Assembly: GCA_937876865.1 (NCBI GenBank)
Contig: CALEFF010000049.1
Location: 1-59,061 of the forward strand
From: an uncultured Bacteroidales bacterium
Lineage (GTDB): Bacteria > Bacteroidota > Bacteroidia > Bacteroidales > P3
Direction of reading: 5' to 3'
DNA: 59,061 bases
In this document: positions 43,532 through 53,500 of the stretch, in pieces
How the letters are laid out: every line of letters starts with the position of its first letter
Position numbering within the stretch: the stretch's first letter is position 1
Notes under the pieces: model-generated
Databases searched by the model: none
Seen by the model: only the letters and a program-made list of their open reading frames with translations
What the model was told of the DNA's origin: nothing
Translations under genes and position numbers: made by a program

Positions 43532-44601
43532 AATTTAAAGATTTTAGTTCTCTCTTTCAACCCTTCGCCTATCATTTTCTCCACTCTTTCAAGATGAGTG
43601 TCTGTAATAAAAACTTGTCCAAAGCGACCATCTTCCAATAGTGCTAAAATTCTACTTACTCTTTCAAAATCAAATTTATCAAAAATATCATCTAATAGAA
43701 GAATTGGTTTAATTGACATATTTTTTGATAGAAAATCAAACTGTGCAAGTTTTAATGCAAGGAGAAAAGTCTTTTGCTGACCTTGAGAGGCGTGAGTTTT
43801 AATAGGCATTTGTTTTAGATTAAACAACAAATCATCTTTATGCACTCCTACAGAGGTATATCCGACAATCTTATCTTTCTCTCTGTTTTCTTTCAATAAG
43901 GAAAGTAAATCTCCCTCAAAGGTTTGATATTCCAAACTTACTTCTTCCTTATTTTGAGAAATCTCTTGATAAAAATCATTCATCGGTTGCTTAAAACAAG
44001 TGAAAAACTCCTTTCTTTTCTTTTGGACACTCGCTCCATAAAGTGCAATTTGCTCCTCCCAAATCAAGAGATTAACTTCATCAACACAGTGATAGAGTTG
44101 AAAAGATTTTAATAATTTATTTCTTTGTTCAACTGCTTTGTTGTAACGAATAAGATTTTGAAGATACTCCCTATCTTGTTGAGAAATAATAATATCAATA
44201 AACTTTCTTCTTACCTCGCTACCTCCTGTAATCAAAATATGGTCATTTGGAGCAATCATCACAACGGGAATTTTACCAATATGCTCTGAAAGACGATTAT
44301 AAGACTTCTGAGAGTATTTCATTTGCTTTTTGCCATCTCTCTTCAACACACAAGAAAAAACCTCTTCTACGCCCTTAAAATCATAAAAACCATGCAAGGC
44401 AAAGAAATCTTGTTCATATCTAATGGAATGAAAATCATTATGATTAAAAAAACTCTTGCAAAAACTCAAATAATAGATAGCATCAAGCACATTAGTCTTG
44501 CCTACTCCATTATTTCCTACAAAACAATTGATTTGAGAAAAAGTAAACTCTCTTTCTTCTATGTTTTTAAAATTAGTTATTTTTAATTTTTTCAAGAACA
44601 T
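43528..44601 (-). CDS. recF: DNA replication/repair protein RecF
   Basis: A 357-residue SMC-like ATPase that loads RecA at gaps. Walker A is GNNGVGKT (29-36), the signature THASQGQQKTFLLALK is near 272, and Walker B is PILLLDDIFDKFD near 300. Its start overlaps the ispH stop by 29 bases. dnaA and dnaN are not nearby. Confidence 0.96.
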   Translation of the reverse strand: MFLKKLKITNFKNIEEREFTFSQINCFVGNNGVGKTNVLDAIYYLSFCKSFFNHNDFHSIRYEQDFFALHGFYDFKGVEEVFSCVLKRDGKKQMKYSQKSYNRLSEHIGKIPVVMIAPNDHILITGGSEVRRKFIDIIISQQDREYLQNLIRYNKAVEQRNKLLKSFQLYHCVDEVNLLIWEEQIALYGASVQKKRKEFFTCFKQPMNDFYQEISQNKEEVSLEYQTFEGDLLSLLKENREKDKIVGYTSVGVHKDDLLFNLKQMPIKTHASQGQQKTFLLALKLAQFDFLSKNMSIKPILLLDDIFDKFDFERVSRILALLEDGRFGQVFITDTHLERVEKMIGEGLKERTKIFKL

Positions 44602-45448
44602 AATCCCTAATCTCTTCCATTAACCACATAGGTGTTGATGTTGCACCTGAAATTCCTATTTTATTATATTTTTTCAACTCTTCAATATCAATATCCTCTT
44701 TCTCTGAAATGAAATATGTTTCTTTCTTGTGTTGTTTACAAAAATCAAAAAGATAATTCCCATTACTTGAATGCCTTCCGCTCACAAACAAAAGAGCATC
44801 AACACTATCAGCAAAATCTCTTAAAGTCTTTGTTCTGCTTGCCATTCTTTTGCAAATAGAGTTAGTAGGATAAAACTGCTTATTACCACACTCCTTCATT
44901 TTCTCTCCGATAATCGACACCAACTCCTCAAACTCTTCCTTATTCTTTGTTGTTTGAGAAAAAAGATAAATAGGTTTTGTAAAATCAATTTTATCAATAT
45001 CCTTTTGCGAACTAATAACAATTGCCGTATTTTCACTTTGTCCACAAAGACCAACTACCTCTGCATGCCCCTTCTTACCAAAAATAACAATCTGCCCCTC
45101 GCTCATAGCACACTGCTCATACGCTTTCTTCACATCCTTTTGAAGTTTCAACACAATAGGACAAGTTGCATCAAAAATCTCTATATTATTTCTCTTTGCA
45201 AGAGCGTAAGTTGAAGGAGGTTCGCCATGTGCCCTTATCATCACCCTACAATTGTGCAAATTCTCCAAATCATTAACATCTATGATTTTTAAACCCAATT
45301 TTTCAAGACGGTTAATTTCCATAGAATTATGCACCAACTCTCCAAGACAATAAAGTTGCCCAAAGTCTTTTAAACACTTCTCGCTCATCTTTATTGCACT
45401 TGTAACGCCAAAACAAAAACCTGCTTGTTTTTCAATTTCAATTTCCAT
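44573..45448 (-). CDS. ispH: 4-hydroxy-3-methylbut-2-enyl diphosphate reductase
   Basis: A 291-residue Fe-S enzyme, last step of the MEP isoprenoid pathway. The three cluster cysteines are in GFCFG (Cys12), DATCPIV and NSICKRM; the AHGEPP segment gives the conserved His and Glu. The start at 45448 (MEIEIEKQ) fits; an ORF extending 16 codons further overlaps both promoters. The -7 element ends only four bases before this ATG. Confidence 0.96.
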   Translation of the reverse strand: MEIEIEKQAGFCFGVTSAIKMSEKCLKDFGQLYCLGELVHNSMEINRLEKLGLKIIDVNDLENLHNCRVMIRAHGEPPSTYALAKRNNIEIFDATCPIVLKLQKDVKKAYEQCAMSEGQIVIFGKKGHAEVVGLCGQSENTAIVISSQKDIDKIDFTKPIYLFSQTTKNKEEFEELVSIIGEKMKECGNKQFYPTNSICKRMASRTKTLRDFADSVDALLFVSGRHSSNGNYLFDFCKQHKKETYFISEKEDIDIEELKKYNKIGISGATSTPMWLMEEIRDYVLEKIKNN

Positions 45449-45481
45449 TTTGCAAAGATAAATCTTTTTTTTGTAATTTTG
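45449..45481. promoter_or_regulatory. Overlapping divergent promoters, ispH and DUF2156 genes
   Basis: Minus strand TATCTTTG (45453-45460) serves ispH with four bases to its ATG. Plus strand TTTG (45449-45452), 21 bp, TAATTTTG (45474-45481) serves the DUF2156 gene. The plus -33 is sandwiched between the ispH ATG and its -7. Confidence 0.6.
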
Positions 45482-45506
45482 AAACCTAAAAAACAAAACA
45501 AGAACA

Positions 45507-46397
45507 ATGATAAACTTTAAACCAATTGAACCTAAGGATAGAGAGATTTTTGAGAGGTTTTATCCTTTAAAAACAATACAAAATTCCGAATCCTCCTTTG
45601 CTAACCTATGTGCCTACTCTTTCATATATAATGGAGAATGGGCAATAATCGACAACTGTTTAGTTACAAGAATACACTTTGAGAAAAACTCTCACATTTG
45701 CTATCATTACCCCATAGGAAATGGTGATAAAGACAAAATTATTGAAAAATTAATTAATTATTCTAAAGAAAACAACGTAGTAATGAGCGTTATATGTGAG
45801 AAAAAAGATAGAAAACCTTGTTTTGAACACAACTTTAATATAAAGGAAGAAAGAGATTTTTTTGACTACCTTTATTTAAGAGAAGATTTAGCGGATTTAA
45901 AAGGAAAAAAACTTCAACCCAAAAGAAATCACATTAACAAATTCAACGCCAAATACAAGTGGGATTACGTGGAAATAAACGCTAAAAACTATCATTCTTG
46001 TCTTTCTCTTCTAAACACTTGGCAAGAAAGAGCAATAGAAAAAAATCCCGAACTAAAACCTGACTACGAAAAAGAAAAAAAAGTAATAGAATACTTATTT
46101 TCCAACTTTGACGCTTTGGATTTAAAGGCAGGAGCAATAAGAGTAGAAGAAAAAATAATTGCCTTTACAATTGGCAGTAAAATAAACAACTTTACATTTG
46201 ACATTCACATAGAAAAAGCGGATAGAGACTTTGAAGGTGCTTTTGCCCTGATAAACCGAGAATTCGCAAAGAGATTAGACACTTCTTACAAATTCATCAA
46301 TCGAGAAGAAGATTTAGGTATTGAAGGACTTAGAAAAGCAAAATTAAGTTACTTGCCAATTAAGTTAATAGAAAAATACATTGCAACTCTAAAATGA
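45507..46397 (+). CDS. DUF2156 acyltransferase-fold protein
   Basis: A 296-residue protein of two GNAT-like folds (DUF2156, the domain at the C-terminus of aminoacyl-phosphatidylglycerol synthases). It shows YHYPIGNGDKD, LKGKKLQPKRNHINKF and FINREEDLGIEGLRKAK. It has no membrane helices. Members may transfer aminoacyl groups; substrate unknown. It overlaps the next GNAT gene by 4 bases, and the two are usually paired in Bacteroidales. Confidence 0.85.
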   Translation: MINFKPIEPKDREIFERFYPLKTIQNSESSFANLCAYSFIYNGEWAIIDNCLVTRIHFEKNSHICYHYPIGNGDKDKIIEKLINYSKENNVVMSVICEKKDRKPCFEHNFNIKEERDFFDYLYLREDLADLKGKKLQPKRNHINKFNAKYKWDYVEINAKNYHSCLSLLNTWQERAIEKNPELKPDYEKEKKVIEYLFSNFDALDLKAGAIRVEEKIIAFTIGSKINNFTFDIHIEKADRDFEGAFALINREFAKRLDTSYKFINREEDLGIEGLRKAKLSYLPIKLIEKYIATLK

Positions 46398-47209
46398 AAA
46401 CAATTCAAGAACAAGCAAAAGAACTTTGGAGAGAAACCTTTGGTGATTCTACAGACTACATTGATAAATTTTTTAATTTATACTTTAAAAAAAACTATTT
46501 CTTTCATTTAGAAGAAGATGGAAAATTACTCTCTATGCTCTTTGCCACCGAACATAAATTGAAAATTGATGAGAAAACCCTACCTATTGCCTACATAGGA
46601 AGTGTTTGTACACAAGAGAATTATCGTAAAAAAGGACTTGCAACTCTCCTAATGGAAAAAGCGGAAAAAGAATTAAAAACACTCGGAAAAAAAGCGATTA
46701 TTCTAATTGCTGCACACGAAGGATTAGTTCCTTTTTATGAAAAAATGGGATACTCTCTCTGTGGAATAGAAGGAATTAAAAAAATATCTTACAAAGAAAA
46801 CCTTAAAATTAAAGATGAATTCAGAATAGAAAACACTTCAAACTTTGATTTTGATTTTATAAACCAAGTACAACAAAAGAGAAACAAATGTATAATTCAC
46901 AACGAAGAAACTCTAAAACTCTATACCATAACCGATTACAAAATAATAAACCTTTATCATAACTCCACACTTCTTGCCCAATGCGTTGCAATTGTTGATT
47001 GGGATACTATTGAGATATTAGATTGTTTTTCATTAGAAGAAGAAACTGCAGAAATACTTGCTAAAAAAGTAAGTCTTAAGTATAAAAAAGATGTAAATTT
47101 AAAATACTTTCCCTTTACAGAGAAAACTCCCTCTACAATCGAGATGATAAAACCCTTAGAACAAGGACTTGTAAATGAAATATATATGAGTTTAAATCTT
47201 GATACATAA
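46394..47209 (+). CDS. GNAT-family N-acetyltransferase
   Basis: A 271-residue protein. The acetyl-CoA-binding region is AYIGSVCTQENYRKKGLATLLM (about 66-87; R/Q-x-x-G-x-A pattern RKKGLA), then IILIAAHEGLVPFYEKMGY. The C-terminal half is a second, degenerate domain. It is translationally coupled to the DUF2156 gene and ends 38 bases before the tRNA-Gln gene on the other strand. Confidence 0.88.
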   Translation: MKTIQEQAKELWRETFGDSTDYIDKFFNLYFKKNYFFHLEEDGKLLSMLFATEHKLKIDEKTLPIAYIGSVCTQENYRKKGLATLLMEKAEKELKTLGKKAIILIAAHEGLVPFYEKMGYSLCGIEGIKKISYKENLKIKDEFRIENTSNFDFDFINQVQQKRNKCIIHNEETLKLYTITDYKIINLYHNSTLLAQCVAIVDWDTIEILDCFSLEEETAEILAKKVSLKYKKDVNLKYFPFTEKTPSTIEMIKPLEQGLVNEIYMSLNLDT

Positions 47210-47247
47210 AAAACAAAAGGGGAAGACTGTGCTATCTCCCCCCTTTG

Positions 47248-47318
47248 TTATCCCGCAAAGATTCGAACTTTGAATGACTGAACCAAAATCAGTTGTGTTA
47301 CCATTACACCACGGGACA
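47248..47318 (-). tRNA. tRNA-Gln (UUG)
   Basis: A 71-nt cloverleaf: acceptor TGTCCCG paired with CGGGATA (one G-T pair), D arm GTGTAATGGTAACAC, anticodon arm ACTGA/TCAGT with loop TTTTGGT (anticodon TTG), T loop TTCGAAT. The discriminator is A and CCA is not encoded. Confidence 0.96.
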
Positions 47319-47353
47319 GTTATTAGATAATTTCTTCGTTGTGTTTGCGAGTG

Positions 47354-47384
47354 CAAAGATACTACCTTTTTCTCAACTACCAAA
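47354..47384 (-). promoter_or_regulatory. Promoter of tRNA-Gln
   Basis: Minus strand TTTG (47381-47384), 19 bp, TATCTTTG (47354-47361): a full match to the Bacteroidota consensus, about 30 nt before the mature tRNA. Confidence 0.85.
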
Positions 47385-47799
47385 CTTTTTTTCTACTTTT
47401 TTTAAAACTTTTTTCTAAATCCCTGAAAAACAACTTTATTTTTTAATATATTTTCAATCTAAAAAATATCGCTAACAATATTGACTATTTGTTAAGAATA
47501 TATTGATAAATAATCAAGCAAGTATTGACGAATCGTCAACCTAAACTTAACATTTTGTTATATCAAAACTTAACATTTTGTCATACAATAATAATATTAT
47601 ATAAATACTAAAATATCAAAAGATAAAAAATTATAAAAGAAAATAACAAAATCTGATGTTTTAGGAAATGTAAACATTAAAAATGTATTTCTTACAAATT
47701 TAATTATGTAAAAAAAGAAAACAAAACAAAGAAAAAATAAAATAAAGCAACGAAAAAAGAAAATAAAACAAAGAAAAAAAGAAATTTAAATCTTTTTAA
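47385..47799. other. Non-coding region with palindrome and direct repeats
   Basis: No ORF of any size stands out in this divergent gap between tRNA-Gln and the ABC ATPase gene. It holds a 15-bp palindrome TTGACGAATCGTCAA (47525-47539), two copies of AAACTTAACATTTTGT at 47543 and 47566 (23 bp apart), a partial inverted copy (TATTTGTTAAG upstream), and phased array 6 at the right end. Confidence 0.7.
47727..47775. repeat. Phased CAAAGAA array 6
   Basis: CAAAGAA (47727), CAACGAA (47748) and CAAAGAA (47769), 21 bp apart, just upstream of the ABC ATPase promoter. It is the only array that lies close upstream of a gene without a 3' end beside it. Confidence 0.75.
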
Positions 47800-47807
47800 T
47801 ATCTTTG
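47800..47807 (+). promoter_or_regulatory. -7 element abutting the ABC ATPase start
   Basis: TATCTTTG, then five bases, then ATG at 47813, predicting a leaderless or near-leaderless mRNA. No clear -33 is present. Confidence 0.5.
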
Positions 47808-47812
47808 CACTT

Positions 47813-49288
47813 ATGTTAGAGGTTAAGGAATTAAAAGTTAGTTTTCTTAGAAATAAGCAATGGCACGAGGTTGTAAAGGGTGTTTCATTTCAAGTAAATA
47901 GAGGTGAAACACTCGCTATTGTTGGGGAAAGTGGTAGCGGGAAAAGTGTTACTTCTCTCGCTATTATGGGTCTTTTAGATAAGAAGAAAACGAAAATAGA
48001 GGGAGAAATCAACTTTGAGGGCAAGAGAATAGCGATGATTTTTCAAGAACCGATGAATAGTCTTAATCCTGTGATGAAATGTGGAAAGCAGGTAATGGAA
48101 ACAGGCGTTAGTAAAGAAAAGGTTTTGGAGTTATTCTCTGAGGTAGTTTTGCCCGATGTTGAAAAGGCGTTTAATTCCTATCCTCATCAACTCTCAGGAG
48201 GACAACAACAAAGGGTAATGATAGCAATGGCACTCGCTCTTTCGCCTGATGTTCTTATTTGTGATGAACCAACTACCGCTCTTGATGTTAGTGTGCAAAA
48301 GGCAGTTTTGGATTTGATTTCAAGTTTGAAACAAAAGAGGAATTTCGCTGTTATTTTCATCACTCATGACCTTGGAGTTGTAAAGCAAATCGCTGATAGA
48401 GTAGCAGTTATTTACAAAGGAGAAATAGTTGAAACGGCAAGTAAAGAAGAAATTTTTTCCAATACAAAAAATCCTTATACTCTTTCGCTACTTGAGGCAA
48501 GAAAATTCTCTAATGAAAAACCTTTAGATTGTGAACGTGAGGTTATTCTTAGTGCAAAAAACCTTCATATTCAATATGGTAAGTTTACGGCAATTGAAAA
48601 TCTTAGTTTTGATTTATATCGTGGGGAAACTCTTGGACTTGTGGGTGAGAGTGGTAGCGGAAAAAGTACTTTGGGATACTCTTTGATGAATTTAATTGAG
48701 AAAGCAAAGGGGGAGATTTATTTTGAGAATAGATTGATTTCCAATTTAAATAAAAAAGAATTAAGAGAGTTAAGAAAGGATATTCAAATTATTTTTCAAA
48801 ATCCTTATTCTTCTCTTAATCCTCGCATTAGAATTGGTGAGGCGTTAGAGGAAGTGTTAAAGGTGCATAAGATTGGGCAAAACTCTAAAGAAAGAAAGGA
48901 AGAGGTAATTAAGATGTTGGAGAGAGTGGGACTTGAAAAAGAGCATTATAATCGTTATCCTCATGAGTTTTCAGGAGGGCAAAGGCAAAGAATTGGAATT
49001 GCACGTTCGCTTTTACTTCGTCCTAAAATTGTTATTTGTGATGAAAGCGTTAGTGCGTTAGATGTGAGAGTGCAAGCACAAATACTTTCTCTTTTGAATG
49101 AATTAAAACAGGAATTTTCTTTGACTTATATCTTTATTACTCATGATTTGGGTGTTGTGCGTTTTATGTCCGATAGAATAATGGTTATGCAAAGGGGTGA
49201 AATTGTGGAAATGGAGAGAACAGATAAGTTATTTGAAAATCCTCAATCGCAATATACTCAAAAGTTAATAAGTTCTATTCCTAATTAA
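47813..49288 (+). CDS. Fused peptide-type ABC ATPase (two domains)
   Basis: A 491-residue protein with two nucleotide-binding domains of the DppD/DppF or YejF type. Domain 1 has GESGSGKS (38-45), LSGGQQQR (127-134) and CDEPTTALD (150-158). Domain 2 has GESGSGKST (278-286), FSGGQRQR and CDESVSALD. Domain 1 is short between Walker A and the signature, so part of its helical subdomain is reduced. No permease or binding-protein gene is adjacent, so the partner is elsewhere. Oligopeptide or microcin-C-like uptake is the likely role. Confidence 0.88.
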   Translation: MLEVKELKVSFLRNKQWHEVVKGVSFQVNRGETLAIVGESGSGKSVTSLAIMGLLDKKKTKIEGEINFEGKRIAMIFQEPMNSLNPVMKCGKQVMETGVSKEKVLELFSEVVLPDVEKAFNSYPHQLSGGQQQRVMIAMALALSPDVLICDEPTTALDVSVQKAVLDLISSLKQKRNFAVIFITHDLGVVKQIADRVAVIYKGEIVETASKEEIFSNTKNPYTLSLLEARKFSNEKPLDCEREVILSAKNLHIQYGKFTAIENLSFDLYRGETLGLVGESGSGKSTLGYSLMNLIEKAKGEIYFENRLISNLNKKELRELRKDIQIIFQNPYSSLNPRIRIGEALEEVLKVHKIGQNSKERKEEVIKMLERVGLEKEHYNRYPHEFSGGQRQRIGIARSLLLRPKIVICDESVSALDVRVQAQILSLLNELKQEFSLTYIFITHDLGVVRFMSDRIMVMQRGEIVEMERTDKLFENPQSQYTQKLISSIPN

Positions 49289-49318
49289 GTTGGCATTCCA
49301 AAAAAAAGCACTATATTT
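49289..49318 (+). promoter_or_regulatory. Promoter of the arginine deiminase gene
   Basis: TTG (49289-49291), 19 bp, TATATTTG (49311-49318), with a leader of about 25 nt. Confidence 0.7.
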
Positions 49319-49345
49319 GCAAATTGATAGAAAATATAAATATTT

Positions 49346-50548
49346 ATGAGTTTTATTCAAGTTAATTCCGAAATTGGAGAATTAGAGGGTGTTATACTCC
49401 ATACACCTGGCGTAGAGATTGAAATGATGACGCCAAATAGCATACAAGAAGCGTTATATTCTGATTTACTAAACCTTAATATTGCACAAAAAGAATACTC
49501 TCTCTTTTCAGGAGTATTAAACAAATGGACAAAGACATTTCAAGTAAAAGATTTACTTTCAAGTGTTTTAAAAAACAAAGAAGTTAAATCATCTTTACTA
49601 CAAAAAATATTGCAAGCAGAAAATCGTGATACTCTTTTTGTGGAGTTGGCAGAAAAAAACAATGAAGAACTTGCTCAAATACTTATAAAAGGGTATAAGA
49701 AAGGTGAAATCTATTTACTTAATCCACTTTATAACTTATTTTTTACTCGTGATGCCTCTTCAAGCGTTTACGATAAAGTACTTATTCACTCAATGAGCAA
49801 TCAAGTAAGAGATAGAGAAAGTTTTATAATGGACGCTATCTTTAAGCATTATTTCTCTTGCTCAACAATCAACCCAAAAGCATGTGAAGGTGCTCATACA
49901 GAGGGTGGTGATGTATTGATTGCAAGAGAAGATGTACTTTTTATTGGAAATGGATGTCGTACAAATAAGGAAGGTATTGATTTTCTAACAAAGTATTACG
50001 CAGCAAGAAAAGAAAAACAACATATTATCGTTCAACAATTACCTGAAAAACCAGAATCATTTATTCACCTTGATATGGTATTTACAATGCTCGCTAAGGA
50101 TAAGGTAATGATTTATGAACCTATAATAAGAAATAGTTTAGGTCAGTTTGCGGTTTTTCACATTGAAATTGATAACGGTCAAATTTATTATCATCAAAGA
50201 GAGAATATGTTGGAAGCAACTAAGAAATTAGGTTTTGACTTCTCTCCTGTTTTGTGTGGCGGGGACGACAAACTTTATCAAGATAGAGAACAATGGCATA
50301 GTGGTGCTAATTTCTTTGCTCTTGGTGACGGAAAAATACTTGGTTATGCAAGAAATTCTCACACAATTGAGGCGTTAAATAATGCAGGTTTTGAGGTATT
50401 GAGAGCAGAAGATGTTTGTGCGGACAAAGTGAATATGAGAGATTACGAAAGATTTGTCGTTACATTTGATGCAGCAGAACTTCCTCGTGGAGGTGGTGGA
50501 GCAAGATGTATGACAATGCCTATAAAGAGAAAGAAAGTTGATTGGTAA
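49346..50548 (+). CDS. arcA: Arginine deiminase
   Basis: A 400-residue enzyme converting arginine to citrulline and ammonia. It has the guanidino-group-modifying fold motifs: FTRDAS near 137, HTEGGD near 189 with the catalytic His/Asp, and the nucleophilic Cys388 in GGGGARCMTMP. The ornithine carbamoyltransferase and carbamate kinase genes of a complete pathway are not here. The next gene starts 21 bases after the stop. Confidence 0.92.
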   Translation: MSFIQVNSEIGELEGVILHTPGVEIEMMTPNSIQEALYSDLLNLNIAQKEYSLFSGVLNKWTKTFQVKDLLSSVLKNKEVKSSLLQKILQAENRDTLFVELAEKNNEELAQILIKGYKKGEIYLLNPLYNLFFTRDASSSVYDKVLIHSMSNQVRDRESFIMDAIFKHYFSCSTINPKACEGAHTEGGDVLIAREDVLFIGNGCRTNKEGIDFLTKYYAARKEKQHIIVQQLPEKPESFIHLDMVFTMLAKDKVMIYEPIIRNSLGQFAVFHIEIDNGQIYYHQRENMLEATKKLGFDFSPVLCGGDDKLYQDREQWHSGANFFALGDGKILGYARNSHTIEALNNAGFEVLRAEDVCADKVNMRDYERFVVTFDAAELPRGGGGARCMTMPIKRKKVDW

Positions 50549-50568
50549 AAAAAATTCTAAGTAAAATA

Positions 50569-53500
50569 ATGAAAAAATATTCTTTAATAAATAATGTATT
50601 AGGTTGGGTTGTTTTCTTAATTGCTACAACCGTTTACCTTATCACAGCAGAACCTACAGTGCCTTGGTGGGACTGCGGGGAATACACAGCAACTGCAGAT
50701 AAACTTCAAGTAGGACACCCCCCAGGAGCACCTACTTTTCAATTGATTGGTTCTTTGTTTTCAATCTTTGCAGGTAGCGACACAAGTCTTGTAGCATATG
50801 CAATGAACGCTATGAGTGCAATTTGTAGCGGTTTTACTATTCTTTTCCTTTTTTGGACAATTACTATGCTCGCTAAGAAATTGGTAAAGAATAAAGAGGA
50901 AATGACTCTTGGACAAATGATTGCTATTTTTGCAAGTGGTGTAGTTGGAAGTTTAGCATATACTTTTTCAGATACTTTTTGGTATTCGGCAGTGGAGAGT
51001 GAGGTGTATGCAATGAGTAGTTGTTTTACCGCTATTTCCTTTTGGGCAATTTTGAAATGGGAGGCAGAGGCAGATGATAAACATAATTTAAGATGGTTAA
51101 TTTTAATTGCATTTTTAATTGGTATTTCAATTGGAGTTCACCTTCTTAACCTTTTAGCAATACCTGCTATTACTTATGTTTTCTATTTCAAGAAATATCC
51201 TAATGTGGAAAAGAATAAAAAACGTAATTTCATTTTAGTAGGTATTATCTCTATGCTATTGGTAGCGATAATTCTTTATTTCATAGTACCTTACATAGTT
51301 ATCTTTGCAGGTAAGTTTGAAATATTCTTCACAAACTCCATAGGTCTTCCTTTCAATACAGGAACTATTGTCTACTTTGCTCTTTTAATTGGACTTCTTG
51401 TTTGGGGAGTGTGGTATTCTATTAAGAAACAAAAGGTTATCCTTAACACTGCATTACTTTCTGTTTTATTTATTTTAATCGGTTATACTACTTTCTTTGT
51501 ATTGGTAATTCGTTCTAATGCCAATACTCCTATTAACGAAAACGCTCCTAAGGACGCTACTGCCCTACTTACTTATCTTAATCGTGAGCAATATGGTTAT
51601 ACTCCTCTTTTCCATGGACAATACTACAATGCAATGGTTGTGGACCAACAAGAAAGTTCTTCAAAATACATAAAAGACAAAGAATCAGGAAAGTATATCG
51701 AGGTAAAACAAAGAGGTAAATTAGTTTACGAATCAGACAAAACAACTATTTTCCCTCGTATGTGGTCAAATGACGAGAGTAGAAATCACCCTACATATTA
51801 TAAGATGTGGGCAGGAATAGATGAAAATTCTGACAGAAAACCTACTTTTGCAGAAAACTTAACTTATTTCTTCCGCTATCAAGTCAATCACATGTATTGG
51901 CGTTATTTTATGTGGAACTTTGCAGGAAGACAAAACGATATTCAATCTCATGGATTAAATCTTTCGGGCAATGAACCAACAAATGTAAGCAATGGAACAA
52001 AGGATTTACTTCACGGAAATTGGATTACAGGTATTGATTTTATTGATGAAATGCGTCTTGGTCCTCAAGATAATCTTCCTGTTGATTTAGCAAACAACGC
52101 AGGAAAGAATAAACTATTTTGTTTACCTTTATTGTTAGGTTTAGCAGGACTTATTTTCCACATAAAGAAATCTCCAAAAGATTCATTTGTAGTATTCTTA
52201 CTATTCTTTATGACAGGTTTAGCAATAGTTCTTTACCTAAATCAACCTCCTGCACAACCAAGAGAGAGAGATTACGCTTATGCAGGTAGTTTCTACGCCT
52301 TTACAATTTGGATAGGACTTGGAGTTTACGCTCTTTGGGAATGGACAAGAAAAATAAAGCAATTATCAGAGGTAGCACGTGCAAGTATTATTGGAGTTGT
52401 TTGTCTTTTAGCAGTACCTGTGCTTATGGCATCAGAGGAATGGGACGACCACGATAGAAGCGGTAGATATATGGCAAGAGAATTTGCAAGAAATTATCTT
52501 GAAAGTTGCGAAAAAGATGCAATCCTTATTACCTTTGGTGATAACGACACATTCCCTCTATGGTATGCTCAAGAAGTTGAAGGAATACGCACTGACGTAA
52601 GAGTATTGAATTACACTTTATCAGGAATGCATTGGTATGTTGAACAACTTTATAATAAGGTTTACCAATCGGACAAACTACCTTTCACATTAGATAAAAA
52701 GTATTACGGATTGGATTTAGACGTATCTTTAATTACTCCAAGCGATGAACCTTACAGAGAAATAACAAGTGTTTTAAATGAATTGAAAACAAATCCTAAT
52801 ACAACTACTTACGACAATAATGGAGATTCTGTAAAGGTTCTTCCTACTAATAACTTCTATATTTCTTTCAATAAAGCAAAAGCAGCAGCACAAGGAATTT
52901 ATCCAAAAGAAATGGTTGATGAAGAAGAAGGAAGAGTTGAATTTTCAATCAATATTCCACAAGAATATCGTTATGAACAATTGATTAGAAATGAGTTAAT
53001 GCTTCTTGATATTTTAGGAACCAACCATTTTGAACGCCCAATATACGTTATGAATCCACGTTATTTGGCAAAGGTTTTCCCTAATATTCAACAATACATC
53101 AAACAAGAAGGTATAGTGTTTAGAATTATGCCATATCAAACAAATGGAGGTTTTGATATGGACAAGACTTACAATCTTTTCACAGAAAAATTCTCTTGGG
53201 GCGGAGTTAATCAAGAAGGAGTTTACTTAGAGGATGCAGTTAGCGTAAACAACTCAAAGAATATGAGAGGAAACTTTTCTATTCTTGCAAATCACCTAAT
53301 ATCACAAGGACAAATTTATAAGGCTATCAGAGTATTAAATAAAGCAGTTAAGGAATTCCCTAATGAAAAACTCCAATTTGACCGTTATGACATTGCTCTT
53401 GCTGAGGTTTACTTGAAAGCAGGTGAGATAAAGAAAGGTCAAGATGTATTGAATAAGATTATTTCTTATTATGTTTCTTATGTTAAGTATCTTGAACAAT

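Noticed and set aside
47192..47383. 63-codon frame across the tRNA-Gln gene
   Set aside because: The frame covers the tRNA and its promoter; the cloverleaf explains the sequence.
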